Part shown: piece after piece, positions 52,197 through 61,667 of the stretch
Position numbering within the stretch: position 1 is the first letter of the stretch
Layout: the number at the start of each line of letters is the position of its first letter
DNA from: Bryobacterales bacterium
GTDB taxonomy: Bacteria; Acidobacteriota; Terriglobia; Bryobacterales; Bryobacteraceae
Assembly: GCA_026954325.1 (NCBI GenBank)
Contig: JAIXKK010000200.1
Span: 1 to 64,000 of the forward strand
Direction: 5' to 3'
Length of the DNA: 64,000 bases
Program-made: the position numbers and the translations under genes
Notes under the pieces: model-generated
Told to the model about the DNA's origin: nothing
The model's input: the letters and a program-made list of their open reading frames with translations, nothing else
Database searches by the model: none

Positions 52197-53689
52197 GTGA
52201 TCTGTACTCCTTCACGAAATACGAAATGGATGCCTTCCGGCTTCTGTCGAGGCGATTCGTAGGTGGCCCGCGCACGAATGGCGGCGGGGTCGAACACGAC
52301 GACATCGGCTACCGCGCCGGGCCGCAGAACTCCGCGCCCGCGCATGCCGAAGCGCTCCGCCGGTTTTCCCGTAATGCGGTAAACCGCGTCGGCGAGCGGC
52401 AGCCATCCCCGCTCTCTCACCATCTCGCCCAACAGGCAGGGGAACGTGCCGTAGAGGCGGGGATGCGGCCGCCCTTTCACATAGAATCCATCGCTGATCA
52501 CCGTGCACAGCGGATGCTGGAGCAGTTTGCGAAGGTTGTCATCGCACTGGTTGAAGCTGAGCATGTTGACATCGCCGTTCTCTTCTTCAAGGAGTTCGAA
52601 TACGGCTTCCACCGGCTCCACGCCGCGCGCTTCCGCGATTTCGATAAAGTTCTTGCCTACCCAGCGTGCTCCCTCCGCGCTTCCGGTGGCCGACACGAAG
52701 ATATCGTTCCACTGCTGCGCGGTCTGCGCGATGGTTTCTTCGGCAATGCGCGGCCGGAGGGTGGGGTCCGCGAGACGGGACAGCATCGCCGAAATGCCGC
52801 CGTCGAGGGTCCACTGCGGGAGCAGTTGCGTGAGCACCGTGCTGCCCGCGAGGTAGGGATAGCTGTCGAACGCCACATCGATCCCTTCCGCCCTTGCCTG
52901 CTCCAACCGTTCCAAAGCCTGAGCCTGCCTGCTCCAGTTCGCGCGGCCGACCGCCTGGAGATGGGAGATCTGTAAACGGCATCCGGTCTCGCGCGCCAGA
53001 TCGAGTTGTTCTTCGATCGATTCGAGCAACTGATGCATGTAACTGCGCATGTGCGTCGCGTATACTTTGCCGTGCTTCGCCGTGACGCGGCACAGGCGCA
53101 CCAACTCTTCGCGCGGAGCGCTCGAGCCGGGCGCGTACATCAGCCCGGTCGAGAATCCGCACGCGCCCGCCTCTAGCGATTCCTCGAGAATTCCCTCCAT
53201 GCGGTCCATCTCGGCGGGTTCCGGGGCTCCCTGCCGGGCGCCCATGGTGGCAATGCGCAGACTGCCGTGGCCCACCAGGGACCAGACGGTGCAAAGCCGC
53301 GATTCACGCCGCGCGTGGTCGAGATATTCCGCCGCGCTCCGCCAGCCCCAGGAATCGCCGCCCGCGAGGATCGCATGCCCGTAGCGCCGCACCGCCGCCG
53401 CGTCCGCGCCGCAGGGATAGGGCGAGAATCCGCAGTTGCCGACTACCTCGGTGGTGACGCCCTGATCCGCTTTTGCGCGATCATTCTCCAGGACCATGAC
53501 ATCCGAATGGCTGTGGATATCGATGAAGCCGGGGGTGATGGTGAGCCCCGCGCAGTCGATGAGGCGCGCGCCGGCGGGGGGCGGCGCCTGCCCCACGGCG
53601 GCGATCACTCCGTCTTCGATGAGGACACCGGCGCGTTTGGGTTCGGCGCCGGTCCCGTCAATTACCGTTCCGTTGTATAGATGGATCAA
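52193..53689 (-). CDS. N-acyl-D-amino-acid deacylase (D-aminoacylase)
   Basis: 498-aa amidohydrolase-superfamily enzyme. Metal motif I-H59-S-H61-S-D, the cysteine ligand C86 in V-V-G-N-C-G-F-S, H in T-H-M-R and S-H-L-Q, and D in I-S-D-G match D-aminoacylase. No signal peptide, so cytoplasmic. It removes acyl groups from D-amino acids, as in recycling of cell-wall or peptide-derived D-residues. The start is a TTG (M-I-H-L-Y-N-G); no in-frame ATG precedes it and no ribosome-binding site is evident. Confidence 0.9.
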   Translation of the reverse strand: MIHLYNGTVIDGTGAEPKRAGVLIEDGVIAAVGQAPPPAGARLIDCAGLTITPGFIDIHSHSDVMVLENDRAKADQGVTTEVVGNCGFSPYPCGADAAAVRRYGHAILAGGDSWGWRSAAEYLDHARRESRLCTVWSLVGHGSLRIATMGARQGAPEPAEMDRMEGILEESLEAGACGFSTGLMYAPGSSAPREELVRLCRVTAKHGKVYATHMRSYMHQLLESIEEQLDLARETGCRLQISHLQAVGRANWSRQAQALERLEQARAEGIDVAFDSYPYLAGSTVLTQLLPQWTLDGGISAMLSRLADPTLRPRIAEETIAQTAQQWNDIFVSATGSAEGARWVGKNFIEIAEARGVEPVEAVFELLEEENGDVNMLSFNQCDDNLRKLLQHPLCTVISDGFYVKGRPHPRLYGTFPCLLGEMVRERGWLPLADAVYRITGKPAERFGMRGRGVLRPGAVADVVVFDPAAIRARATYESPRQKPEGIHFVFREGVQIT

Positions 53690-53729
53690 ACGGTGATTTT
53701 CGCATGGCGCGGCATCATCCGGTGGAAGG

Positions 53730-53951
53730 TCAGTTCTTCAGCGGCTGCCGGGGAGCGGACTCGAGGCGATCGAGCAGCCGCGCGGTCACGGCGGTGATCT
53801 CTCCCACGGCCGCGTCGAATGCTTCCTGATTCCCTTTCGACGGTTTGTGGTAGCCACTCACCTTGCGCACGAACTGAAGAGCGGCGGCGGAAATGTCCGC
53901 GCGCGTAGCCGGCGGAGTCTGCTTGCGTAGCCCTTTAATGCCGCGGCACAT
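53730..53951 (-). CDS. DUF2277 family protein
   Basis: 73-aa protein beginning M-C-R-G-I-K-G-L, then P-P-A-T with A-A-A-L-Q-F-V-R-K-V-S-G and K-P-S-K-G-N, the diagnostic DUF2277 pattern. Function unknown. It starts 5 bp after the histidine kinase stop, so it belongs to that transcript. Confidence 0.88.
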   Translation of the reverse strand: MCRGIKGLRKQTPPATRADISAAALQFVRKVSGYHKPSKGNQEAFDAAVGEITAVTARLLDRLESAPRQPLKN

Positions 53952-53956
53952 GCTTC

Positions 53957-55726
53957 TCAGCTTACACGCCCGCGTTTGAGCCGCACGGTGATCTGCGTTC
54001 CGCCGCCCTCCGGGCAGTTCATCCCGATCTCGCCTCCGAGCAGTTTCACGTTGCGCCGGACGATGGCGAGGCCAAGCCCCGTACCTTTCACTTTCGTGGT
54101 GAAGAACGGTTCGAAGACGCGTTCGCGGAGCTTTGGATCAATGCCGGCGCCCTGGTCGACGATATGAAGCGAGGCGGGGTGCTCCAGAACCACCGACACG
54201 GCCTTGCCGGCGGGCGTTGCCTGCATGGCGTTGAGCAGAAGGTTCAGAACGATCTGCCGGATGAGTTCGCGGTTGGCGTGTTCGATGATGATTCCGCGAG
54301 CTATGGCGGAGTTGATGCTGACTCCCATCGGTTTGGCCTGGCGCGCGAGCGCCGATACGGCGCTTTCCACCTCGGCGGAGATGTCGACGGTTTCCTCCAG
54401 GGAGGGAGCGGGACGCGAGAAACCGAGAAGCTGCCGGACGGACTCATCGAGGCGGTTCACCTCGGCGACGATGAACGAAAGGTCCTCGCCGTAGCGTTCG
54501 TGCAGGAGCGGATCTTCGCGCATCACCTGGGCGATGGTTTTGATGGCGCTGAGAGGATTCTTCACCTCATGGGCGATGGTGGCCGCGGCTTTGCCGAGAC
54601 TCGCGAGATTTTCCTGTCGCGCCAGTTCGCGTTCGAGGGCCACTTTCTCCTCGACCAGGCGGCACGATTGAAGGGACTGGGCGATTTGCGGGGCGAGGCC
54701 TTGCAGCACTTCCTCGTTCTCATCGAGAAAAGCGAGCGGAGTGGTATCGAGCAGCAACAAGCCACAGAGGCGATTTTCTTCCCGCAGCGCGTACATATAA
54801 TGGCAGCCAAGCCGGCGCATCACTTCCCTTGCGGGCGAATCATCCATGCGAGGTTCGTACACTTTGTCCGCCGGGCGGCTTTCCGCGTAACGGTCGAGTT
54901 CCCGGCGGTCCGGTTCGGAGAGAACGCCGCTCCACTCCCCGGCAGAGGCGCACTCGCTTCCAAAGAGGAGCAGGACGCCGCGCATCCCAAAGCGCTCCCG
55001 CAGTTGCGCCGCAAGGAACTCCATGCGCCGTTTCAAGTCGAGGATAAGACCGGCCTCGGGAACGACGGTTTTGGCGAAATCCGTGTAGAATGCCGCTCGG
55101 CGCGAGAGGAAGCGCGAGATGGCGGCATACAAAGGGAGCCAGAGGATGCCTGCCCAGAACAACAAAGCCAGTTCGAGGAGAACTCCGCCTTCACCCCAGC
55201 GGTCTTCGAAGATGCGGCCCAACTGGCGCATCACGAAGAGATAGAGCGCGACGGAGATTCCGAGAATCAACGAGAAGACTGACCGCACGGCCAGCAGTAG
55301 GCCGAAGATGTTATCCCAAAAAATGAACCAAGCCAACAGGAAGGGCGGACCGGTGGTGAAGAAGGACGAAGGGTAGAGCGCGATAGCGAGCGCCGCCGAG
55401 GCGCCAAAGCCGAAGACGAAGAGCCTCAGCCTGCGGTGATACCCCAGAAACAACAGCCACGCCGCGGCAACCAGTCCGCAGATCAATGCCGTAACACCGG
55501 CGGCCTTCCACAAACTCGCATACTCGAATTCCCTGCCCGCCGTCTCCCGGTAAAGCCCAATGACGAGCATCGAGCCGTGCCACATGCCGAACGCAACCAC
55601 CAATATCCACGCGGGCATTCCCGCGGGGCGAATCCCGCGCTGAGGGAACATCACGATGCCGAGGAACAGGCAAAGCCCCATTCCGAGGAATGACATGAAG
55701 AGCGGGAAAGCGGTTGCCGGGGGCAT
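53957..55726 (-). CDS. Membrane sensor histidine kinase with GAF-like domain
   Basis: About 589-aa kinase. The N-terminal 200 residues hold six to seven hydrophobic segments, then a GAF-like domain (about 230-350), a HisKA dimerisation helix with phosphoacceptor H386 in T-I-A-H-E-V-K-N-P-L-S-A, and HATPase with N-L-L-L-N-A-M-Q, D-Q-G-A-G-I, F-F-T-T-K, and G-T-G-L-G-L. No receiver domain or response regulator gene is adjacent, so it is an orphan. The exact start is uncertain: ATG 55726, ATG 55696 or TTG 55762, none with a ribosome-binding site. Confidence 0.9.
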   Translation of the reverse strand: MPPATAFPLFMSFLGMGLCLFLGIVMFPQRGIRPAGMPAWILVVAFGMWHGSMLVIGLYRETAGREFEYASLWKAAGVTALICGLVAAAWLLFLGYHRRLRLFVFGFGASAALAIALYPSSFFTTGPPFLLAWFIFWDNIFGLLLAVRSVFSLILGISVALYLFVMRQLGRIFEDRWGEGGVLLELALLFWAGILWLPLYAAISRFLSRRAAFYTDFAKTVVPEAGLILDLKRRMEFLAAQLRERFGMRGVLLLFGSECASAGEWSGVLSEPDRRELDRYAESRPADKVYEPRMDDSPAREVMRRLGCHYMYALREENRLCGLLLLDTTPLAFLDENEEVLQGLAPQIAQSLQSCRLVEEKVALERELARQENLASLGKAAATIAHEVKNPLSAIKTIAQVMREDPLLHERYGEDLSFIVAEVNRLDESVRQLLGFSRPAPSLEETVDISAEVESAVSALARQAKPMGVSINSAIARGIIIEHANRELIRQIVLNLLLNAMQATPAGKAVSVVLEHPASLHIVDQGAGIDPKLRERVFEPFFTTKVKGTGLGLAIVRRNVKLLGGEIGMNCPEGGGTQITVRLKRGRVS

Positions 55727-55797
55727 GGGCGGATGGCTACCCCCCGTGGGGGCCAAGGGCAAACACAGGGTTCAGGCGCAACGCCGCGCAGCGCGGA

Positions 55798-56523
55798 CTA
55801 CGGGGGTGACTGGGCCGAATGTGGCTTGTAGCGCAGGAGATCACTTACGGTGACCAAATGATACCCTTCGCCGCGGAGTTCAGGCAACAGGCGGCGCACC
55901 GCTTCGATGGTGTTCCGGATATCGGGCTTCGGCTTCAGTTCGCGTCCGTCGTGGAGGCAGAGAATGGCGCCGGGAGCGGCGGCGCGCTTCAACCGGCGGT
56001 AGACGCGCCGGGAGTCCTGATTCCAGTCCTGGCCGATGGCGGTCCACATGACGCCCATCAGCCCGTGGCGCTGCTGCGCCTGGCGCAAGCCGAACCAGCG
56101 GCAACCATAGGGCGCGCGAAACAGCGCCGGAGAAAAGCCCGACGCTTTCCCGACGGCATCCTGGCAGAGGGAGACTTCGTCTTCAATGAATTGGCGATGG
56201 CGCAGGTAGAGGGGGGAGTGGGAATAGGTGTGATTGCCGATTTCATGCCCGCGGCGCGCGACCTCCGCCGAGATTTCGCTCAGCCGTTCCGCATGGCGTC
56301 CGATTTGGAAGAAGGTGCAGCGCGCCCCGGCCGTCTCGAGCAAGTCGAGGAGTTCGCCCGTGGACTCACTGGGCCCGTCGTCGAAGGTAAGCGCGAGCCG
56401 TTTTTCGTTTCGCGGTCCGCGCCAGACGGAAGGCGCCAGCAGGCGGGCTCGGCGGCCGCGCACGGCATATGCCATGAAGCCCGCGGCGGCGGCCATTCCC
56501 GCGTAGCCGGCTTCGAGGATCAC
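55798..56523 (-). CDS. Polysaccharide deacetylase (NodB-like)
   Basis: 241-aa membrane-anchored CE4 enzyme. One N-terminal hydrophobic segment, then T-F-D48-D49-G-P-S with catalytic Asp pair, N-H98-T-Y-S-H102 metal site, R-A-P-Y-G, and L-H-D-G. It deacetylates peptidoglycan, chitin-like or xylan substrates outside the cytoplasm. It follows the enolase-superfamily gene by 4 bp. Confidence 0.9.
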   Translation of the reverse strand: MILEAGYAGMAAAAGFMAYAVRGRRARLLAPSVWRGPRNEKRLALTFDDGPSESTGELLDLLETAGARCTFFQIGRHAERLSEISAEVARRGHEIGNHTYSHSPLYLRHRQFIEDEVSLCQDAVGKASGFSPALFRAPYGCRWFGLRQAQQRHGLMGVMWTAIGQDWNQDSRRVYRRLKRAAAPGAILCLHDGRELKPKPDIRNTIEAVRRLLPELRGEGYHLVTVSDLLRYKPHSAQSPP

Positions 56524-56527
56524 GGAC

Positions 56528-57766
56528 CTACCCCTTACCGGCCCACTTCACGCTGTGATCGGAAGTGACGGCGAATGTTTCCGGCGGCGAGATGAGGGTG
56601 AAGAAGGACCATGGACCGGGAATCCAGGGATAGCGCTCGATGACGCTTTCATCGACGGTGACCCCGAGGCCAGGGCCGGCGGGAACCACCAGGTCGCCTT
56701 CCACAATTTGCAGCGGCTCCTTCAGCATCTCCGCGGCAAGCGGAAAGGGATACATGAACTGGCGGCCTGGCTCGGTGTAGCAGGGGTACTCGAGCCACTC
56801 GACTACGGTTTCGGGCCAGCAGATGCCGATCTGCGCCGCCGCCATCACTTCGAGCGCGGTTCCCCAGGAATGAAAGGCGAAGCGCAGTTCTTCTCTTTCA
56901 ATCTGCGCAAACAGCCGCCGCGCGAGGCTGTACCCGCCCTGGCAGACCACATCCGCCTGCACGTAGTCCACACAGGGGCCGGTCAACAGATCGAGGAATC
57001 CGGCTTCGTCAGGCTCGTGCTCGCCGCTTGCCAGCGGGACGAGGTCCTTCTCTTTCAACCGGCGGTAGGCATCGTGGTCATCGGGAGGCAGCGGCTCCTC
57101 GAGCCACGTAATGCCATACCCGGCGAGTTGTCCGGCAAGCTGCTCCACGGTCTCCCGTGTATAGCTGCGGTCGCCCATGCGCCACCAGGAGTGCGCATCA
57201 ACCATCAACTCGAAGTCCGGGCCCGTGGCCTCGCGCATCAGGCGCACCGCCTCGAGATCGCGTTCCGGGCCGAGAGCGGGCCGCATCTTGTAGGCCTTGA
57301 AACCCATGCTCCTGGCGAGCGCGGCTTCGGCGGCGTAGCCTTCGGGCTCCATGTACATCCCGGCGCTGCCGTAGAGGCGGATGCGGTCGCGCACGCGTCC
57401 GCCGAGGAGTTCCGAGACGGGTAAGCCCTTCAGTTTACCCACCAGGTCATAGACGGCCACCTCGACGCAGCAGTAGATCTTCATCAACTCCGCATCGGGG
57501 TTGGTGAGCTGGAACTTGATGCGCAACGCGTCCGGGTCGGCGGCGGCATGCGCTTTCAGAAACGGCGCAATCTCGTTTTCGATGCGGCTTTTCCAGCGTT
57601 CGCCGGCCGACCCCGGACCGTAGCCCGCAATGCCGTTCTCCGACACCACGCGGATGAGCATCGCGTCGCGCTTGACGATGGTGCGCTCGCCGCCGTAGTA
57701 GGTGAGTTTCGGCGGGCCGGGTAACGGAAAGGAGAGAAGGAAAGCGTCGACAGATCGAATTTTCAT
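56528..57766 (-). CDS. Enolase-superfamily sugar-acid dehydratase (mandelate racemase-like)
   Basis: 412-aa cytoplasmic enzyme. Capping domain, then barrel with metal ligands D190 (V-D-A-H), E223 or E224 (L-E-E-P), E249 (S-G-E-H), and the catalytic H299 (F-H-S-W-G). The strand-2 base motif reads K160-M-R162, a K-x-R in place of the common K-x-K. Likely a dehydratase for a sugar acid or a racemase/cycloisomerase. It has its own -10 box and follows the fucosidase gene, suggesting an acid derived from fucose or a related sugar, but specificity is not proven. Confidence 0.87.
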   Translation of the reverse strand: MKIRSVDAFLLSFPLPGPPKLTYYGGERTIVKRDAMLIRVVSENGIAGYGPGSAGERWKSRIENEIAPFLKAHAAADPDALRIKFQLTNPDAELMKIYCCVEVAVYDLVGKLKGLPVSELLGGRVRDRIRLYGSAGMYMEPEGYAAEAALARSMGFKAYKMRPALGPERDLEAVRLMREATGPDFELMVDAHSWWRMGDRSYTRETVEQLAGQLAGYGITWLEEPLPPDDHDAYRRLKEKDLVPLASGEHEPDEAGFLDLLTGPCVDYVQADVVCQGGYSLARRLFAQIEREELRFAFHSWGTALEVMAAAQIGICWPETVVEWLEYPCYTEPGRQFMYPFPLAAEMLKEPLQIVEGDLVVPAGPGLGVTVDESVIERYPWIPGPWSFFTLISPPETFAVTSDHSVKWAGKG

Positions 57767-57777
57767 GCGAAGTGTTT

Positions 57778-57783
57778 AGTATA
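57778..57783 (-). promoter_or_regulatory. TATACT -10 box
   Basis: Reverse-strand TATACT ends 11 bases before the ATG at 57766. No Shine-Dalgarno sequence follows. It would give the enolase-superfamily gene its own promoter after the fucosidase gene. Confidence 0.4.
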
Positions 57784-57800
57784 CCCGTCCTGATTCGTCC

Positions 57801-59405
57801 TTATTTCGGCCGCACGAGCTTGTCCGCGCCGTAGATGGTGAGCAGCGGATGTTTGACTACCGCGCGGAATTCGTAAACGCCGCCGCTCTTCCATCCTGTC
57901 GCCTGCATGGAAAAGCTCCCCGTGGAATTCCGGGTGACAAAGCCCACGGTCTTCCACGGGTCTGTCCGTTCATTGACATCCTGCCCGGTAACGATGCGGT
58001 ATTCGAAGCCTACTTCGAGGGATGAAGCCTGTCCCATGTCCAACAACTCGCCCTCGAGGGTGATGGCTCCGTTCGCCTGGCGGTAGTTGCGGGTAACGAC
58101 GCGCGGGGGAGTCAGCGCCGGTTTCGCGTGGGTGATCTTGAGGACGACGGGATTGGGCCATGAGCGGTCAGTGGTCAGACGCTGGGCGCGCATGGCATGG
58201 ATGCGCAGGCCATCCGCCTCCTGCAGCCAGGTGGTCCGCGGCTTCACCCTCGGCTGGTATTCGAGCACCTGATCATTTTGCCCGAGGACGGTGATCTTCG
58301 ATTCCGGGGAGGAGCGCACGGAGCGCAGGACGATATCCTTCCACTCTCCGAGTTTCCAGCGCTGTTCTTCATTCACGAACACGTACACCGTATCCTCATT
58401 CTTCTGTTTCGTGAACCAGTAGCTTTGCTCGTTGGTGACCACCCAGGGACGGACGCCGTAGATTGATTCGCCGTTGACGAACATCCAGAGGGCCACTTCG
58501 CGCAACCGCTCTTCCTGCTCGATGGGAAGCTCCCCATCGGGTTTTGGGCCGACGTTCAGCAGCAGGTTGCCTCCCTTGGCCCGTGTCTCGATGAGCGTGC
58601 GAATCAACTGCCCGCCCGATTTGTAATGCTCGAGCGTGGGCCGGTAGGTCCATTCCGTACCCATTGTCAGGTTCGCCTCCCAAGGTCCCTCCAAAGGCAC
58701 GCCGGGTATGTATTGCTCCGGCGTCTGCATGACGCCGCGCGTGACCACAAGGTCCGGACGGATGCCCCACGCCAACTCCTTCAGGCCTTCCGGCGAGCCA
58801 TCGAAGAAGAGGAAGTCGATGGGGCCGTATTTGGTCATGAGTTCACGAACCTGCTCCTGGTCATACTTCAACAAGCCGGGGTTGTTGGGCGGCTGCACGT
58901 CCGGCACGCCGCGCTGAATTTGTTTCCCATGCTGATAGAGCCACAGGAAGTCGTCCGGGGAGTAGTAGAATCCCGGAGCGATTCCCTGATCACGAAACGC
59001 GGCCGCCACCTCGGCGACGATGTCGCGCCGGAAGGGTGTGTGCATGATGTTGAACGGGGTGGTGGCCGTGTCGAACATGCAGAAGCCGGAGTGGTGCTTG
59101 GTGGTGAAGACGACGTACTTCATCCCGGCCAGTTTGGCCAGCACGGCCCAATCCTTGGGGTAGAACTTGCGCGGGTTAAAGGTCTTCGGCAGTTCTTCGA
59201 CGTAGCGTTTGAGGTAATCATCCGAAGCGCCTGCCATGGAATGGCTGGGCACGGCGCCGATCTGGCTGTCGGGCGTCCAGTGGATGAACATGCCGAAGCC
59301 GAGATCGCGAAACCATTCGACGCGGTCCGGCTTGTTGGCGTTTTGCTGAGCGCAGACAAGCAGGGGGAGCAGGGCAAGGAAGAGCGCACGGACGTTCGAT
59401 AGCAT
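57801..59405 (-). CDS. Alpha-L-fucosidase (GH29)
   Basis: 534-aa exported glycosidase. Sec signal (L-F-L-A-L-L-P-L-L-V-C-A). GH29 barrel with G-M-F-I-H-W, F-T-T-K-H104-H105-S-G-F-C, and the nucleophile D202 in L-F-F-D-G. The C-terminal beta domain is present. It removes terminal L-fucose from glycans. A LacI-type regulator lies directly upstream in the same orientation and probably controls it. Confidence 0.93.
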   Translation of the reverse strand: MLSNVRALFLALLPLLVCAQQNANKPDRVEWFRDLGFGMFIHWTPDSQIGAVPSHSMAGASDDYLKRYVEELPKTFNPRKFYPKDWAVLAKLAGMKYVVFTTKHHSGFCMFDTATTPFNIMHTPFRRDIVAEVAAAFRDQGIAPGFYYSPDDFLWLYQHGKQIQRGVPDVQPPNNPGLLKYDQEQVRELMTKYGPIDFLFFDGSPEGLKELAWGIRPDLVVTRGVMQTPEQYIPGVPLEGPWEANLTMGTEWTYRPTLEHYKSGGQLIRTLIETRAKGGNLLLNVGPKPDGELPIEQEERLREVALWMFVNGESIYGVRPWVVTNEQSYWFTKQKNEDTVYVFVNEEQRWKLGEWKDIVLRSVRSSPESKITVLGQNDQVLEYQPRVKPRTTWLQEADGLRIHAMRAQRLTTDRSWPNPVVLKITHAKPALTPPRVVTRNYRQANGAITLEGELLDMGQASSLEVGFEYRIVTGQDVNERTDPWKTVGFVTRNSTGSFSMQATGWKSGGVYEFRAVVKHPLLTIYGADKLVRPK

Positions 59406-59414
59406 TTGGCAACA

Positions 59415-59420
59415 ATGATA
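59415..59420 (-). promoter_or_regulatory. TATCAT -10 box of the fucosidase gene
   Basis: Reverse-strand TATCAT ends 9 bases before the ATG at 59405, in the 47-bp gap after the LacI gene. No Shine-Dalgarno sequence. Confidence 0.4.
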
Positions 59421-59452
59421 CAGTACGCGCTGAAGTTGAAGCAGCGCGGGTT

Positions 59453-60469
59453 CTAGCCGGTGCGCCGGCTCGATTGGCGCACCACCAGCCGCGGCTTCAA
59501 AAGGATGGTCTCGGGACGGCTGGGTGTTTTCGATTCAATCAACTCGAGGGCCCGCCCGGCCGCGTGGGCGCCGATGGTGGTGCAATCCTGATCCACGCTC
59601 GACAGCGGCACTCGCAAGTCCTCGGAGAAGCGGACATTGCCGCATCCGATGATGGCGACATCCCGCGGCACACGGAGACCGGCTTCGAAGGCGGCACGGA
59701 TTGCGCCCGTGCCCGTGGGGTCGTTGTAGCAGAAGACGCCGTCCGGCGGAGGATTCAATCGCAGCAGTTCCTTCATCGCTTCATAACCGCTCACATCCGC
59801 CGCATCGTCGCCGGATTTGACCGAGACCACATATCCCGAAGGCGCAACCATGCCGTGCACAACCAGCGCGCGCCGGTATCCTTCGTGACGCCCCGCCGCG
59901 GTGCTGATTTCGCCGCCGCGGATATGCGCAATCCGTTTGCAGCCCTGTTCGATCAGGTGCCCGGTTGCCAGGAAGCCGGCCACCTCGTCGTCCACGCCCA
60001 CGAAGTTCGCGCTCAAGCCGACGAATTTCCGGTCCACCAGAATGTACGGCGTCTCATGCTCTTCAATGCGGCGGAAACTCTCGACGGACCACTGAGTGGA
60101 GGCGATGATCAAAGCGTCGACGCGCCTGGCCAGCATCTCATCGATTTCCTGGCGCTCGAGGTCCGCATCCTCCTCGGAAGAAGAGATCACCAGGCTGTAG
60201 CGGTGTTGGCGCAGCACGCGATTGATTCCCTTTGCCACCTGGCCGAAGAACGTGTGCACGAGGTCAGGCACGATGAGCCCGATGCTCTGCGTGCGCCCGG
60301 TGATCAAAGCACGGGCGGTGAGGTTCGGCCGGTAGTTGAGTTCCTTCATGCGCTTCAGCACACGCTCGCGCGTTGCCGTGCTGATGTCGCGGTGATTGCG
60401 GAGAACCTTGGATATGGTGACCACGGAAACGCCGAGTTCCCGGGCCAGATCCTTCATGCGAACAGCCAT
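59453..60469 (-). CDS. LacI-family transcriptional regulator
   Basis: 338-aa repressor. The N-terminal HTH is M-K-D-L-A-R-E-L-G-V-S-V-V-T-I-S-K-V-L, followed by a hinge helix and a periplasmic-binding-protein-like sugar domain (L-I-V-P-D-L, V-D-D-E-V-A-G, C-Y-N-D). It likely senses a sugar released by the neighbouring fucosidase or a downstream product. The start may be the ATG at 60469 or the one four codons later. GGAGG lies rather far upstream. Confidence 0.92.
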   Translation of the reverse strand: MAVRMKDLARELGVSVVTISKVLRNHRDISTATRERVLKRMKELNYRPNLTARALITGRTQSIGLIVPDLVHTFFGQVAKGINRVLRQHRYSLVISSSEEDADLERQEIDEMLARRVDALIIASTQWSVESFRRIEEHETPYILVDRKFVGLSANFVGVDDEVAGFLATGHLIEQGCKRIAHIRGGEISTAAGRHEGYRRALVVHGMVAPSGYVVSVKSGDDAADVSGYEAMKELLRLNPPPDGVFCYNDPTGTGAIRAAFEAGLRVPRDVAIIGCGNVRFSEDLRVPLSSVDQDCTTIGAHAAGRALELIESKTPSRPETILLKPRLVVRQSSRRTG

Positions 60470-60493
60470 ATGAGCGATTGTTTCACACCTCCG

Positions 60494-61657
60494 TCAGGCG
60501 GTCAGGTAGCGGCGCATCGATTCGGCGCGAAAACAATGGGCCAGGGCGGTTTCGCGAGTGATGCGCCGCGAGGCTGCCAGTTCGGCCAGCGACTGCTCCA
60601 TGGTGCGCATGCCCTCGGCGCGGCTGATGGAGAGCTGCGAGTAGAGCTGATGATCCTCGCTTTTGCGAATCAGGTTGCGCACGGCGTCGGTGGCGGTCAT
60701 GATCTCGAGCGCCGGATAGCGGGCATTCCCCTCGACGCCGGGAACCAGTTGCTGGCAGATGATGGCGTGCAAGGCGAGGGAGAGTTGCTGGCGGATCTGC
60801 GGCTGCTGTGGGGCGGGGAACGAATCGATGATGCGGGAGATGGCCTGCGTGGCGTCGTTGGTGTGAAGCGTGGAGAGCACCAGGTGTCCCGTCTCCGCGA
60901 TGCGAAGGACGGTCTCGACGGTTTCGCAGTCGCGCATCTCGCCGACGAGAATGACATCGGGAGACTGGCGCAGGATGCTGCGCAGGCAGACGGCGAATCC
61001 GGGCGTGTCCGAGCCGACTTCGATCTGCTCGATTACGGGCGTCTTGTTCTGATGCTGGAACTCGATGGGGTCCTCGATTGTGATGATGTGTTCGCAGCGG
61101 CGGGTGTTGATGGAGTTGACGAACGCGGCGAGGGTGGAGCTTTTGCCGCAACCGGTGGCGCCGGTCACCAGGATCAGCCCCTGGCGGCGATCGGCCAAAC
61201 GTTCGAGGCTGGGCGGCAGGTTGAGTAGTTCGAAGGTGGGCACGCGGGAGGGCAGCAAGCGGATGGACGCAACGAGCCCGCCGCGCTGGAAGTGCAGGTT
61301 GATTCGGGCGCGCCCGGCTCCGGGGTCAGTGAATCCGAGATCGATGGAGCGCTGCTGTTGCAGGTCCTGCCAGTGGCGCGGGGTCAATAGAGGCTCGACG
61401 AGGGCGCGGATCTGATCGGCGCCGAGGTGGGAAGCGGGCAGGGTCTCGAGCCTTCCGTGGACGCGCAGGCAGACCGGGGAATCGGCAATCAGCAGGACAT
61501 CGGACGCCTGTCTATGCAAAGCGTCCGAAAGGATTTCGTGCAGTGTGCCGGAGCGCGCCACGATGCGGGGAGAGGGCTTATGAGCTTCCGGCTCCGGCCT
61601 CGGTTTGGCGCGGTTGAGCTGTTCGACAATCTGCGCGAGTTCGTCTTTCTGATGCAT
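60494..61657 (-). CDS. PilT-like type IV pilus retraction ATPase
   Basis: 387-aa secretion ATPase. Walker A G166-A-T-G-C-G-K172-S-S, Asp box I-T-I-E-D-P-I-E-F, Walker B and His box S-T-L-H-T-N-D-A. A proline/charge-rich N-terminal extension of about 40 residues precedes the PAS-like domain. PilT drives pilus depolymerisation for twitching and DNA uptake. No other pilus genes are in the window. Starts 10 bp after the PAD-like gene, so they may be co-transcribed. Confidence 0.9.
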   Translation of the reverse strand: MHQKDELAQIVEQLNRAKPRPEPEAHKPSPRIVARSGTLHEILSDALHRQASDVLLIADSPVCLRVHGRLETLPASHLGADQIRALVEPLLTPRHWQDLQQQRSIDLGFTDPGAGRARINLHFQRGGLVASIRLLPSRVPTFELLNLPPSLERLADRRQGLILVTGATGCGKSSTLAAFVNSINTRRCEHIITIEDPIEFQHQNKTPVIEQIEVGSDTPGFAVCLRSILRQSPDVILVGEMRDCETVETVLRIAETGHLVLSTLHTNDATQAISRIIDSFPAPQQPQIRQQLSLALHAIICQQLVPGVEGNARYPALEIMTATDAVRNLIRKSEDHQLYSQLSISRAEGMRTMEQSLAELAASRRITRETALAHCFRAESMRRYLTA

Positions 61658-61667
61658 TCCGTCACTA

